Below are positions 18,038 to 26,061 of a stretch of 64,000 bases of DNA, one piece after another. The notes below the pieces were generated by a model that did no database searches, had not been told where the DNA came from, and saw only the letters and a program-made list of their open reading frames with translations. Location: positions 2,108,001-2,172,000 of the forward strand of contig NZ_LT629759.1 in the NCBI RefSeq assembly GCF_900105025.1. The letters are read 5' to 3'. The translations under genes and the position numbers were made by a program. The stretch's first letter is position 1. The number at the start of each line of letters is the position of its first letter. The DNA is from Parafannyhessea umbonata. Its GTDB lineage: Bacteria; Actinomycetota; Coriobacteriia; Coriobacteriales; Atopobiaceae.

Positions 18038-18775
18038 TTGCTGAACGCACTGATCGTGGACGATGAGGCCCCCGCGCGTTCTGAACTAAGGTACCTCCTT
18101 GAGGAGACGGGGCGCGTCGACACCATTCGCGAGGCGCTGAACGCCCGCGAGGCCGTGGAATCCCTCGTCAAAAGCAAGGAGGGTACCGACCAGCGCATCG
18201 ACGTGATATTTCTGGACATTTCGATGCCGAAGACGTCTGGCATGCAGCTTGCCGAAGCCTTGCACAAGCTGAAGAACCCGCCGGCGGTGGTGTTTGTGAC
18301 CGCGTACAGTGAATACGCGCTCGAGGCGTTCAACGTGGACGCCGTCGACTATCTCATGAAGCCCGTTGAGACCGACAGGCTCAACCGCGCGCTCGACAAG
18401 GTGGAGGCCATCGTGAAGCCCGCGGCCGCGAGCCACCCCACGCAGGAGCGCATCCCCGTGGAGAAGGGCGGCCGCAAGGTGCTCGTCCCCGTGGACCAGA
18501 TTCGCTACATCGAGGCGAAGGACGACTACTCCTGCATCTACACGGACGGCGACCGCTTCCTCTCTACCATCTCGCTTGCGAAGCTGGAGCAGAAGCTCAC
18601 GCCGCACGGTTTCTTCCGTGTGCATCGCGGCTACATCGTGAACCTGGACCACGTCGAGGACGTCGAGGTCATTTCCAGCGGCATTCTGCAGCTGGGCATC
18701 AAGGGCGTGGAAGAGAAGAAGATTCCCGTGTCGCGCCGTCGCGTCGTGCCGCTGAAGCGCGCGCTCGGGCTGTAG
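18038..18775 (+). CDS. LytR/AlgR-type response regulator
   Basis: 245 aa starting at TTG 18038. The receiver domain (1-120) shows LIVDDEAPARSEL, the phosphorylated Asp in VIFLDISMPKTSG near residue 64, the FVTAYSEYALEAF Thr and the DYLMKPVETDRL Lys. The LytTR DNA-binding domain (about 140-245) shows IRYIEAKDDYSCIYT and FFRVHRGYIVNLDHVE. It pairs with the LytS-type kinase immediately upstream. Related systems control murein hydrolase, pyruvate uptake or cell-surface genes; the target here is not visible. Confidence 0.93.
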   Translation: MLNALIVDDEAPARSELRYLLEETGRVDTIREALNAREAVESLVKSKEGTDQRIDVIFLDISMPKTSGMQLAEALHKLKNPPAVVFVTAYSEYALEAFNVDAVDYLMKPVETDRLNRALDKVEAIVKPAAASHPTQERIPVEKGGRKVLVPVDQIRYIEAKDDYSCIYTDGDRFLSTISLAKLEQKLTPHGFFRVHRGYIVNLDHVEDVEVISSGILQLGIKGVEEKKIPVSRRRVVPLKRALGL

Positions 18776-18885
18776 CACGCCCCGGTTACGCACGAACCGC
18801 CTGCGTACGGACCCCGCGCACGTACGGACAAAACCTGCATCCAGGGCACGCGCAGACACTTGACAGAAGAGAAGAGCAGGAATTT

Positions 18886-19359
18886 ATGCGCTTTGACATA
18901 GTCTCCGACACACACGGCTACTTATCGGACGAGCTTTTGTCCGAGCTTAGGGGCGCCGACGTGATAGTGCATGCCGGAGACATGTGCTCCGAGTCAGACT
19001 TCCACACCCTGAACGACATTGCCATGACCTACATGTGCAGGGGCAACAACGACTGGGGCTACACCTACGACTCGTTCGTCACGAACCTCGTGAGGTTCTT
19101 TGCGGCTGGCCTGCGCTGGGAGGTGTGTCACTATCAGGAGCGCCTTGACCTTGCTACCTGCGAGGTTGCCATCTGTGGGCACACCCACCGTCCGTTTGTG
19201 ACGCGCAACAACAAGACAGGCGTGCTCATCATGAACCCCGGCAGCCCCACCTTCCCGCGCGCGGGCGGGCCTAGTATAGGCCGCATCATCGCAGACGACG
19301 GCAAGATTCAGAGTGCGAAGATCATCCCGCTGCGCGCGCAGGACTGGCAGGAAGCGTAA
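18886..19359 (+). CDS. Calcineurin-like metallophosphoesterase, YfcE/MJ0936 family
   Basis: 157 aa, the usual size of this small phosphodiesterase family. All metal-binding motifs are present: DIVSDTHG at residue 4, HAGDMC at 30, CRGNNDW at 50 and CGHTHRP near 105. MNPGSP near residue 125 is the final family signature. Members hydrolyse phosphodiesters such as bis-pNPP in vitro and the cellular substrate is usually unknown. The frame starts at ATG 18886 shortly after a GAAGAGAAGAGCAGG purine tract. It is convergent with the PAP2 phosphatase gene. Confidence 0.9.
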   Translation: MRFDIVSDTHGYLSDELLSELRGADVIVHAGDMCSESDFHTLNDIAMTYMCRGNNDWGYTYDSFVTNLVRFFAAGLRWEVCHYQERLDLATCEVAICGHTHRPFVTRNNKTGVLIMNPGSPTFPRAGGPSIGRIIADDGKIQSAKIIPLRAQDWQEA

Positions 19360-19362
19360 AGG

Positions 19363-19401
19363 GCCGGCGGGACGCGCATGTCCTGCGCCTGCGCCGCCGG
19401 C
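19363..19401. terminator. Hairpin between the convergent phosphoesterase and PAP2 genes
   Basis: GCCGGCGG (19363-19370) pairs with CCGCCGGC (19394-19401), with inner GCGCA/TGCGC. No T-run on either strand, so it may be a Rho-assisted or mRNA-end stem. Confidence 0.5.
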
Positions 19402-19417
19402 AAGCTTGCGATCGTCT

Positions 19418-20128
19418 TTATGCCTTGCGGCTGGCGCCGCCGTCCTTCTCGCCCGGCACGTCCTGCGACGTATCGCGCGGCGTGAGGAAGATGGGTGCAA
19501 GAAGCTTGGTGTACACGCCAAGCCACGCGATGGACGCGCAAAAACCTGCAAGCACGTCGGAGGCGTAGTGGACGCCCAGGTAGATGCGGCTAAGCCCCAC
19601 GAGCACGATTACGAGGCCAAAGCCGATGATGCCGAGCCAGCGCACGAAGGCGTCCTTCTCGTAGCGCCAGACCATCCAGATGAGCAGCCCGTAGAACGCC
19701 ATCGCCACCATGGAGTGGCCGGACGGGAAGCTGAAGCCGCTTTCCGCCACCAGGCGGTAACCCTCAGGGCGAGGGCGCTGTACCAGCGTCTTTAGCAGCA
19801 GGTTGAGCAGCGTGGCAAGCACGAGGTTAACCGCGGCGCACAGACCGGGGCGGCGTCCGGGGGCGAAAGCCTCTATTACCAGGAGCATCACCACCAGCAC
19901 CACGGGGTAGGCGAGGTCTGATATCGACTGCATGATGGGCGTGAGCCACGCCGTGCGCATATGCATCACGACCAGGCTGTATGCGGCGGCGTCCAGGCGC
20001 ATGATGTCGTCTTTTTTGACCTCAAACAGAAGCCAGATAAAGGCGATCACCGCAACGAGCATGAGCATTGCACGCCGGCTCTGCACCAGCCGCGCGATCG
20101 CGTTTGCCTTGCGCTTGCCTTGCGTCAT
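19418..20128 (-). CDS. PAP2-family membrane phosphatase
   Basis: 236 aa from ATG 20128 with GGAGG 8 nt upstream. About six membrane helices. The three-part phosphatidic acid phosphatase motif is complete: KTLVQRPRP near residue 105, PSGHSMV near 132 and SRIYLGVHYASDV near 185. It probably removes phosphate from a lipid such as undecaprenyl diphosphate or phosphatidylglycerol phosphate on the outer face of the membrane. The C-terminal tail is charged and cytoplasmic. It stands next to thioredoxin in the same direction but after that gene's terminator. Confidence 0.88.
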   Translation of the reverse strand: MTQGKRKANAIARLVQSRRAMLMLVAVIAFIWLLFEVKKDDIMRLDAAAYSLVVMHMRTAWLTPIMQSISDLAYPVVLVVMLLVIEAFAPGRRPGLCAAVNLVLATLLNLLLKTLVQRPRPEGYRLVAESGFSFPSGHSMVAMAFYGLLIWMVWRYEKDAFVRWLGIIGFGLVIVLVGLSRIYLGVHYASDVLAGFCASIAWLGVYTKLLAPIFLTPRDTSQDVPGEKDGGASRKA

Positions 20129-20202
20129 GGGATGACCTCCGTGGTTGCAGCCATGCCGATTGCGGCCGTACAGAAAACTGCAAGGTCGCCGAGCGGCCGA
20201 CA

Positions 20203-20232
20203 CAAAAAAGCGGACGCCGCGCAGACGTCCGC
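20203..20232 (-). terminator. Rho-independent terminator after trxA
   Basis: On the minus strand GCGGACG (20232-20226) pairs with CGTCCGC (20216-20210) and is followed by TTTTTT. Confidence 0.9.
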
Positions 20233-20255
20233 AACAAGTGTATGTGAAACGAGCC

Positions 20256-20573
20256 TTACAGGTTTGCCTCGAGCTCCTTCACGAGGTCGGCCTTCGGCAT
20301 GTTGCCCACCATGGTGTGGACGGGCTTGCCGTCCTTGAACAGGATGAGCGTGGGGATGGACACGATCTGGAACCTCTGGGCCAGGTCGCCCTCCTCGTCC
20401 ACGTTGCACTTGTAGACGGTCAGGCGGTCTGCCATCTCGTCCCCAACCTGCTCGACCACGGGGCCAAGCGCGCGGCAGGGGCCACACCAGGATGCCCAGA
20501 AGTCAACCAGGACCGGCTTGTCGGAGCTTGCGAGGACGGAGTCGAAGTCCGCGGAGGTGATTGCGTTTGCCAT
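20256..20573 (-). CDS. trxA: Thioredoxin
   Basis: 105 aa, the exact family size, from ATG 20573 behind AGGAGAGAG. VLVDFWASWCGPCRAL holds the redox-active CGPC at about residues 32-35, and SIPTLILFKDG near residue 75 is the conserved cis-Pro loop. It reduces disulphides in cytoplasmic proteins such as ribonucleotide reductase. It forms a single unit with its own terminator. Confidence 0.97.
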   Translation of the reverse strand: MANAITSADFDSVLASSDKPVLVDFWASWCGPCRALGPVVEQVGDEMADRLTVYKCNVDEEGDLAQRFQIVSIPTLILFKDGKPVHTMVGNMPKADLVKELEANL

Positions 20574-20705
20574 TAACTCTCTCCTTCGAAGTGGCGCCCA
20601 CGGGCGCACAGATTGTCTCTGGAGCGCTTATACCCAATCTGCACAGGATTGCGGCGCTAGAATCGAATCCATAAAGCCAACGGGTGCAACACGAGGGGAG
20701 CGGCC

Positions 20706-21260
20706 ATGCCGTCAGACAGGGAAGCGCGTCGCGACGCGTACGTGGCGAAGACCCGCTCGGAGCTTGCGGGACTCGCGTCGGAGGGCGTGTGCATGTCTGG
20801 CAACTCCTTCTCGTCCGTCCTGTTCGCAAAAGGCGAGCTCAACGCGGGCGAGAAGGACGGTCGTCCCGTGCTTTCGGGCGAGGACGGGACGGCGCTGCGC
20901 AAATCGCTCGAGGCGCTGGGCTACGCACCCGAGGACTGGGCGGCGCTTTCGTGCTCGCTCGACACCGGCGAGCCGCTGCCTGCACAAACGCTGCGCCGTG
21001 CCGTGGCCGCGCTCGACCCGGCGACGCTCATCCTGTGCGACGAGGCTGCCGCCGCGGCCGCGCGCGAGGCGTACGCGGACGAGCTTGCGGCGCTTCCGGA
21101 CTTTGCGGAGGCGATGCTCGCGCCCGGCATCGTGGCGCTGGTACTGGGCATGCGCGTGCTGAACCTGGGCGGCTTCGAGGCGGCGCTTGCAGACAAGCGC
21201 CAGAAGCAGGTCATGTGGGCGCGCCTGAAGCGCGTGCCACCGCTGGGGGAGCCCATCTAG
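20706..21260 (+). CDS. Hypothetical protein, uracil-DNA-glycosylase-like context not proven
   Basis: 184 aa from ATG 20706 with AGGGGAGC upstream. Not recognised. It is acidic and alanine-rich. The N-terminal part reads VCMSGNSFSSVLFAKGELN; the middle has SLDTGEPLPAQTLRRAVAALDPATLILCDEAAA, suggesting an alpha/beta Rossmann-type core; the end is LVLGMRVLNLGGFEAALAD. It has no signal peptide or membrane helix. The codon pattern is normal for the region, so it is very likely a real gene. It is followed by a terminator before pgi. Confidence 0.75.
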   Translation: MPSDREARRDAYVAKTRSELAGLASEGVCMSGNSFSSVLFAKGELNAGEKDGRPVLSGEDGTALRKSLEALGYAPEDWAALSCSLDTGEPLPAQTLRRAVAALDPATLILCDEAAAAAAREAYADELAALPDFAEAMLAPGIVALVLGMRVLNLGGFEAALADKRQKQVMWARLKRVPPLGEPI

Positions 21261-21277
21261 CGGCGCCGGGCCCGCGG

Positions 21278-21307
21278 TCGCGGCAAAGGGGCCGCGATCT
21301 TCTCACC
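21278..21307 (+). terminator. Hairpin plus TCTTCTC tail before pgi
   Basis: TCGCGGC (21278-21284) pairs with GCCGCGA (21291-21297). The tail is TCTTCTCACC, so the dispersed 12-mer variant GATCTTCTCACC (21296-21307) takes the place of a T-run. Confidence 0.7.
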
Positions 21308-21442
21308 TGCGCAAGTCTGTTGGCACTTTATGCCTTGTCACGCATCTTTTGGCGAACGGGGTAGAATTAGGGCTGTATGTTGCGGTCGCCGCCCGGGCGA
21401 CCCGGTCTTGCACATAACTGCAGTCAGACCTAAGGAGCTAGC

Positions 21443-23137
21443 ATGCCAGACGTACCCGCACCCATCGACGCGACGCAGACCCCAGAGTGGAAGGCCCTCC
21501 AGGACCACTTCGACAGTCTCCAGTCCAAGGGCATCAGCCTGAAGGATTGGTTCGCCGCTGATCCCCAGCGTGTCCAGAAGCTATCGTTTGACCTGTCCGA
21601 CCTGCACTTTGACCTGTCGAAGAACCTCGTGACGGACGAGACCGTCAAGCTGCTGGCCGCCCTTGGCAAGGCCGTGGGCCTTGAGGAGCGCCGTGCCGCC
21701 ATGTTCAGCGGGGTGCACATCAACACCACCGAGGACCGCGCCGTCCTGCACACGGCGCTGCGCCGCCCCGCGTCCGACGCCGGCAAGCTCATCGTCGACG
21801 GCCAGGACTGCGTGAAGGACGTGCACGAGGTGCTGGACCGCATGTACGCGTTTGCGGACAGCGTGCGCTCCGGCGAGTGGAAGGGCGTCACCGGCAAGAA
21901 GATCGAGACTGTCGTCTCCATCGGCATCGGTGGCTCTGACCTGGGCCCGGTCATGGTGTACGAGGCCCTCAAGCCGTACGCGGACGCCGGCATCTCCGTG
22001 CGCTACGTCTCTAACATCGACCCCAACGACATGGCCGAGAAGGTCAAGGGCCTCGACCCCGAGACCACGCTGGTGGTCATCGTCTCCAAGACGTTCACGA
22101 CGCTCGAGACGATGACGAACGCGCGCGAGGCTCGCACGTGGCTGCTTGAGGGCCTGAAGGCCCAGGGCGCAATCGACGGCTCCGACGCCTCGGTTGCAGA
22201 TGCCATCAAGAAGCACTTCGTCGCGGTCTCGACCAACCTTGAGCTCGTGGAGCAGTTTGGCATCGATCCGGCGAACGCCTTTGGCTTCTGGAGCTGGGTC
22301 GGCGGCCGCTACTCCGTCGACGCCGCCGTTGGCCTGTCGCTCATCATCGCGTTTGGCCCCCAGATGTTCAAGGACTTCCTGGCCGGCTTCCACGACCTCG
22401 ACACCTACTTCTGCGAGACTCCGCTCGAGCAGAACGTGGTCGCGCTCATGGGCCTCATCAACGTCTGGTACGTCAACTTCTTCAAGGCCGCAAGCCACGC
22501 CGTGCTGCCGTACAACCAGTACCTGCACCGCTTCCCGGCGTATCTGCAGCAGCTGACCATGGAATCCAACGGCAAGTCCACGCGCTGGGACGGCACGCCC
22601 GTCACGTCCGATACGGGCGAGATCTTCTGGGGCGAGGCCGGCACCAACGGCCAGCACGCGTTCTACCAGCTCATTCACCAGGGCACGCGCATGATCCCGG
22701 CCGATTTCATCGCGTTCGTCAACACCCCCAACCCCACGAAGGACGGCGACCAGGACGTGCACGAGCTCTTCCTGGGCAACTTCCTTGCGCAGACGAAGGC
22801 CCTCGCCTTTGGCAAGACCGCGGACGAGGTCCGTGCGGAGGGCACCGCGGAGTGGATGGTCCCGGCGCGCGTCTTCACCGGCAACCGCCCGACCACCTCG
22901 ATCTTTGGCGACACGCTGAACGCGCACGCGCTGGGCGAGCTCATCGCGCTGTACGAGCACATCACCTTTGTCGAGGGCACGGTCTGGGGTCTGGACTCCT
23001 ACGACCAGTGGGGCGTCGAGCTGGGCAAGCAGCTTGCGAAGCAGATCACGCCCGCGTTCCACGACGACGAGGCGCTTGCCGCCCAGGACGCCTCCACGAA
23101 GGCGCTCATCGCGTACTACCGCGCGCACCGCAGGTAG
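21443..23137 (+). CDS. pgi: Glucose-6-phosphate isomerase
   Basis: 564 aa from ATG 21443 with AAGGAG upstream. It interconverts glucose-6-phosphate and fructose-6-phosphate. Signatures in order are [18 protein letters not shown] near residue 158, VIVSKTFTT near 212, [17 protein letters not shown] near 280, [10 protein letters not shown] near 375 and [23 protein letters not shown] near 395. The sequence closes with GVELGKQLA, the second PROSITE-like block. The end merges directly into the 11-bp repeat array and a terminator. Confidence 0.97.
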   Translation: MPDVPAPIDATQTPEWKALQDHFDSLQSKGISLKDWFAADPQRVQKLSFDLSDLHFDLSKNLVTDETVKLLAALGKAVGLEERRAAMFSGVHINTTEDRAVLHTALRRPASDAGKLIVDGQDCVKDVHEVLDRMYAFADSVRSGEWKGVTGKKIETVVSIGIGGSDLGPVMVYEALKPYADAGISVRYVSNIDPNDMAEKVKGLDPETTLVVIVSKTFTTLETMTNAREARTWLLEGLKAQGAIDGSDASVADAIKKHFVAVSTNLELVEQFGIDPANAFGFWSWVGGRYSVDAAVGLSLIIAFGPQMFKDFLAGFHDLDTYFCETPLEQNVVALMGLINVWYVNFFKAASHAVLPYNQYLHRFPAYLQQLTMESNGKSTRWDGTPVTSDTGEIFWGEAGTNGQHAFYQLIHQGTRMIPADFIAFVNTPNPTKDGDQDVHELFLGNFLAQTKALAFGKTADEVRAEGTAEWMVPARVFTGNRPTTSIFGDTLNAHALGELIALYEHITFVEGTVWGLDSYDQWGVELGKQLAKQITPAFHDDEALAAQDASTKALIAYYRAHRR

Positions 23138-23188
23138 GCGCGAGGCTGCTGCGAGGTAGGTGCAAGGCAGTCGCAAGATAGGCGCAAG
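23134..23188 (+). repeat. Five-unit array with exact 11-bp period (N6-GCAAG)
   Basis: GCGAG or GCAAG ends each unit at 23140, 23151, 23162, 23173 and 23184, an exact 11-bp step. Units include GTAGGCGCGAG, GTAGGTGCAAG and GCAGTCGCAAG. The array starts on the pgi stop codon. Confidence 0.8.
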
Positions 23189-23227
23189 CTTGCCGCGTGC
23201 GGCGCCGAGCAAAGCTAAAACATGTTA

Positions 23228-23277
23228 GGCCCCCGGAGCTGGCATCTGCCTTTGGCTCCGAGGGCCTTCTCTTCTCG
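23228..23277 (+). terminator. Terminator after pgi with CTTCTCTTCTC tail
   Basis: GGCCC-CCGGAGC (23228-23239) pairs with GCTCCG-A-GGGCC (23255-23266), with a pyrimidine tail CTTCTCTTCTC. Confidence 0.75.
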
Positions 23278-23296
23278 CCCCGTGGGCGAGAAGAAC
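23271..23296. repeat. Inverted pair of the dispersed 12-mer
   Basis: CTTCTCGCCC (23271-23280) and GGGCGAGAAG (23284-23293) form 10-bp arms around CGT. The right arm belongs to an exact 12-mer copy (23285-23296). Confidence 0.85.
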
Positions 23297-23320
23297 GTGC
23301 GAACATGGTTGCGACCCCAC

Positions 23321-23347
23321 CTTGCAGACGTCTTGCGTGCGTCTTGC
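23321..23347 (-). repeat. Three-unit 11-bp array, reverse orientation
   Basis: CTTGC starts at 23321, 23332 and 23343. It is the reverse complement of the array after pgi, placed on the other side of the inverted 12-mer pair. Confidence 0.75.
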
Positions 23348-23366
23348 GGAAAGCTTTGGAGGCGCC

Positions 23367-24577
23367 ATGGCAACGTATCGAACCATCACGGCCGCAGCGG
23401 ACATGGGTGCGTACGTGAGCAAGCTCGTGCTTAACCTGCCGCGTGACGTTGTGGATGCCGAAGACCTTGCAGATGCCTTTAGCGTACGTGTGGATGGGGC
23501 GGCCGTGGCGTGTTCCGCGCGTGGGCGTGTGACGAGAAGGCCGTGCGCCGCCCCAGTGGTGGCCACGTGGTGCTCGAGCTTCCGGAGGTGAAGGCGACCC
23601 GTCGCATAGGCGGCGGTGTCATGGGCTCGAGGGAGCTCATGCCCGTGTTTCACGTGGCACAGCGCCGTGCGCTTGCGTGCGTGGGGGATGAGGCGCCGCT
23701 CGAGGGTCTCGTGTTTGACGAATCTACAGGTGACACCTGCCCTGACCTGCGTGGATGGGACCTCACAGGCGAAGGCGACTTCGATGGGTGCCACATGCGC
23801 TTCTCGCTCTTTACGCCAGAGTGCGCGCGGGACGGCCGCGCGCCGCAGCCACGGTCCGTGCCGCTGCTGCTGTGGCTGCATGGTGCGGGGGAGCCGCGCG
23901 TGCCGTTTCTGACGGTCATGACAAACAGGGTGACGGCGCTGGGGCAGCCGGACATCCAGGCAAAGCTCGGCGGCGCGGCGTACGTGCTGGCGCCGTCTTC
24001 GCCCACATACTGGATGGACTCTGGCTCCGGCCAGATGGAGGACGACAACCAGAGCCGCTATGTGCGAGCGCTTGGCGACATGGTGCATCGCGCGGTCGCG
24101 GCGTCGCCGGCCGCCGACCCTTCGCGCGTGTACGTGGGCGGGCTCTCGAACGGCGGGTTCATGACGTGCCGCCTGCTGGCAGATTACCCGGACCTGTTTG
24201 CCGCGGGCGTTGCCGTGTGCCCCGCGTGGAACGACGACCTTGCGACGGAAGCCGAGGTCGCGTCCATCGCGCGCACGCCGCTCTGGCTGGTGCAGTCCGC
24301 AGACGACGACATCATCGACCCGCGGCGCACCTCCATCCCCACGTACTGGCGCCTTCGGCGTCTGGGTGCAAACGTCCACCTTACCCTGTTTGACCGCGTG
24401 GACGACCTGACGGGCCGCTACCACGACGCATCGGGCGCGCCGCTGCGCTACCGTGGCCACTTCTGCTGGATCGAGGTGTACCACGACTTTGCGAATCGTG
24501 ATGCGGATGGATCGCCCGTGATGGTCGACGGACGTCCCGTGAGCTTGTGGGAATGGGTCGGTCTGCAACACAGGTAA
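23367..24577 (+). pseudogene. Alpha/beta-hydrolase (esterase/PHB-depolymerase-like) broken by a frameshift
   Basis: The gene starts at ATG 23367 behind GGAGG and reads MATYRTITAAADMGAYVSKLVLNLPRDV, then runs into a stop at about 23592. The frame that continues from about 23500 to 24577 carries the rest: WACDEKAVRRPSGGHVVLELP, LLLWLHGAGEP, VYVGGLSNGGFMTCRLLADYPD with the nucleophile Ser, a QSADDDIID acid and a YRGHFCW His. Both pieces match successive parts of one family, an N-terminal beta domain followed by a hydrolase domain, so a one-base shift lies near 23495-23530. It is either an inactivated gene or an assembly error. Substrate unknown; carbohydrate or polyester esterases are candidates. 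Confidence 0.75.
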
Positions 24578-24584
24578 AGACACG

Positions 24585-24636
24585 TGCAAGATGGGCACAA
24601 CACGGATGCACATGGTTGCGCACAAGCACGCGACTG
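24585..24636 (+). repeat. Degenerate approx. 11-bp repeats after the hydrolase pseudogene
   Basis: GTGCAAGATGG, GCACAACACGG, ATGCACATGGT and TGCGCACAAG follow each other at 10-11 bp steps, a decayed version of the arrays elsewhere. Confidence 0.5.
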
Positions 24637-24643
24637 ACACACA

Positions 24644-24691
24644 AAGGGAGCGGGCGGCCGTTGGCAAAAGCCACGTGCCGCCCGCTCCCTT
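24644..24691. terminator. Strong bidirectional terminator
   Basis: A 15-bp perfect stem (24644-24658 with 24677-24691, AAGGGAGCGGGCGGC arms) with an inner TTGGC/GCCA stem. It separates the convergent hydrolase and acetyltransferase genes. Confidence 0.88.
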
Positions 24692-24746
24692 GCGTCTGTC
24701 TTTCGCAAAGCTTGCAGTTGCCTGCGCCGCCGCGTCGACTGTCGCG

Positions 24747-25022
24747 CTACTCCGTCACCAGGCTCTGGTACTCCGGGTGCTTCTTGAACCACGCTTGCGC
24801 ATAGCTGCACGAGAGCCTGGCCTTCTTGCCGGCTGCCTTGATGTGCTCTGCCGCGCGACCCATCAAGAGTCCCGCGGTGCCCATGCCGCGCTCCGTGGGC
24901 GCGACGTACGTCTTGTTGATGTCCACGACGCCGTCCTCTGCGTCGGGAAAGAGGACTGCGCCCTTGACCTCGTTGTCGTCGCCAAGGAACTTGACGCTGT
25001 TGTCGTCGACCTGAAAGATCAT
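24747..25022 (-). CDS. Small GNAT-like N-acetyltransferase (YjdJ type)
   Basis: 91 aa, the size of the minimal GNAT_YjdJ proteins. KTYVAPTERGMGTAGLLMGRAAEHIKAAGKKARLSCSYAQAWFKKHPEY contains the acetyl-CoA loop R-G-M-G-T-A near residue 45 and the C-terminal SCSYAQAWFKKHPEY block typical of this subfamily. The start is ATG 25022 with AAGGAGG upstream. The substrate is unknown. Confidence 0.88.
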   Translation of the reverse strand: MIFQVDDNSVKFLGDDNEVKGAVLFPDAEDGVVDINKTYVAPTERGMGTAGLLMGRAAEHIKAAGKKARLSCSYAQAWFKKHPEYQSLVTE

Positions 25023-25045
25023 GTTGAGCCTCCTTAGGGTGCCAA

Positions 25046-25083
25046 GCGGGGGCCGCGTGGCAAAATCACCATGCGGCCCCCGC
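25046..25083. terminator. Large hairpin downstream of the AmmeMemoRadiSam operon
   Basis: GCGGGGGCCGC (25046-25056) pairs with GCGGCCCCCGC (25073-25083), continuing inward GTGG/CCAT. There is little T-run on the minus strand, so the termination strength is unclear. Confidence 0.6.
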
Positions 25084-25164
25084 TAAAAACTGCGTATGTT
25101 TTGATGTATACCCGCAAAGGCAAACGCTAGACACGGCGTCTTCGCGGGTGGTCGCGTTGCGCTG

Positions 25165-26061
25165 TCAACAGTTGCCCACAAGCACGCAGTCAAGCTCTTC
25201 TCGCGCAACGTCAGCCAGGTGATAGACAAGCTGTACGTCCGTTGGTCGTGCGTCGGACATGTGCCAGCGCGGGAAGAACCGCGTCACGTGCAGCACCACC
25301 CCGCGGTTGACGGAGGCAAGCCACCGCGACAGACTTCGCATGTGGGCGTCCGTGTCGTTCATGCCGGGCACGACGAGCATAGTCACCTCCAGGTGGCAGC
25401 CGGGCTCCGCGGCCAGCACCTCTATGGTGTGGCGCACGGCGTCAAGCGCTCCGGCGGGCGCGCCGCACGCGTTATAGAACGCGGGCGAGAAGGACTTGAG
25501 GTCTATGTTGGCGGCATCCACCAGGGGTGCGAGGGTTGCAATTACCTGCGGCGTCGCGCACCCGTTCGAGACGAGCACGTTCGCGAGGCCTGACTCGTGC
25601 GCAAGCTCGCCGCAGTCGCGCACGTACTCCCAGCCAACGAGCGGCTCGTTGTACGTGTATGCGATGCCGGCCATGCACCCGCCCGCGGCCTCCTGCTCGC
25701 GCCGCACGTCCAGCGCCATGCGCACCAGCTCCTGCGGCGAAACCTCGCGCCACGGCACGTCGCCTTCGCCGGACTGAGATATCTGCCAGTTTTGGCAGAA
25801 CGGGCACCGCAGGTTGCAGCCGTAGCTTCCAACGGAAAGAACGGTCGAACCTTGCATCCACCTTGCGATGGGCTTCTTCTGTATGGGGTCGAGCGCGATG
25901 GAAGTGAGTCTGCCGTAGTTGTCTGGCAGAACCCTGCCGTCCTGGCAGCGTCGCGCACGGCAGTATCCCAGCGCACCTTCCTCAAGCTTGCAGTGCCGTG
26001 GGCACGCGTCGCACGTGGCGCACGTTGCGCGTGCGCTGCTCGAACCCGCGCCCGCCGTCAT
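25165..26061 (-). CDS. amrS: AmmeMemoRadiSam system radical SAM enzyme
   Basis: 298 aa. An N-terminal Cys block (CATCDACPRHCKLEEGALGYCRAR, about residues 14-38) precedes the radical SAM cluster motif in SYGCNLRCPFCQNW near residue 78, which coordinates the 4Fe-4S that cleaves S-adenosylmethionine. VSNGCATPQVI and SFSPAFYNACG follow. This is the AmrS (formerly PflA-like) subfamily. It overlaps the upstream AmrB-AmrA fusion by 4 nt (ATGA), so the three activities are made from one message. The reaction of the system is not established to my knowledge. Confidence 0.92.
   Translation of the reverse strand: MTAGAGSSSARATCATCDACPRHCKLEEGALGYCRARRCQDGRVLPDNYGRLTSIALDPIQKKPIARWMQGSTVLSVGSYGCNLRCPFCQNWQISQSGEGDVPWREVSPQELVRMALDVRREQEAAGGCMAGIAYTYNEPLVGWEYVRDCGELAHESGLANVLVSNGCATPQVIATLAPLVDAANIDLKSFSPAFYNACGAPAGALDAVRHTIEVLAAEPGCHLEVTMLVVPGMNDTDAHMRSLSRWLASVNRGVVLHVTRFFPRWHMSDARPTDVQLVYHLADVAREELDCVLVGNC

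Noticed and set aside
23134-23347. 11-bp arrays considered as CRISPR or attachment site
   Set aside because: Units are too short, there are no conserved spacers or cas genes, and no integrase is nearby.
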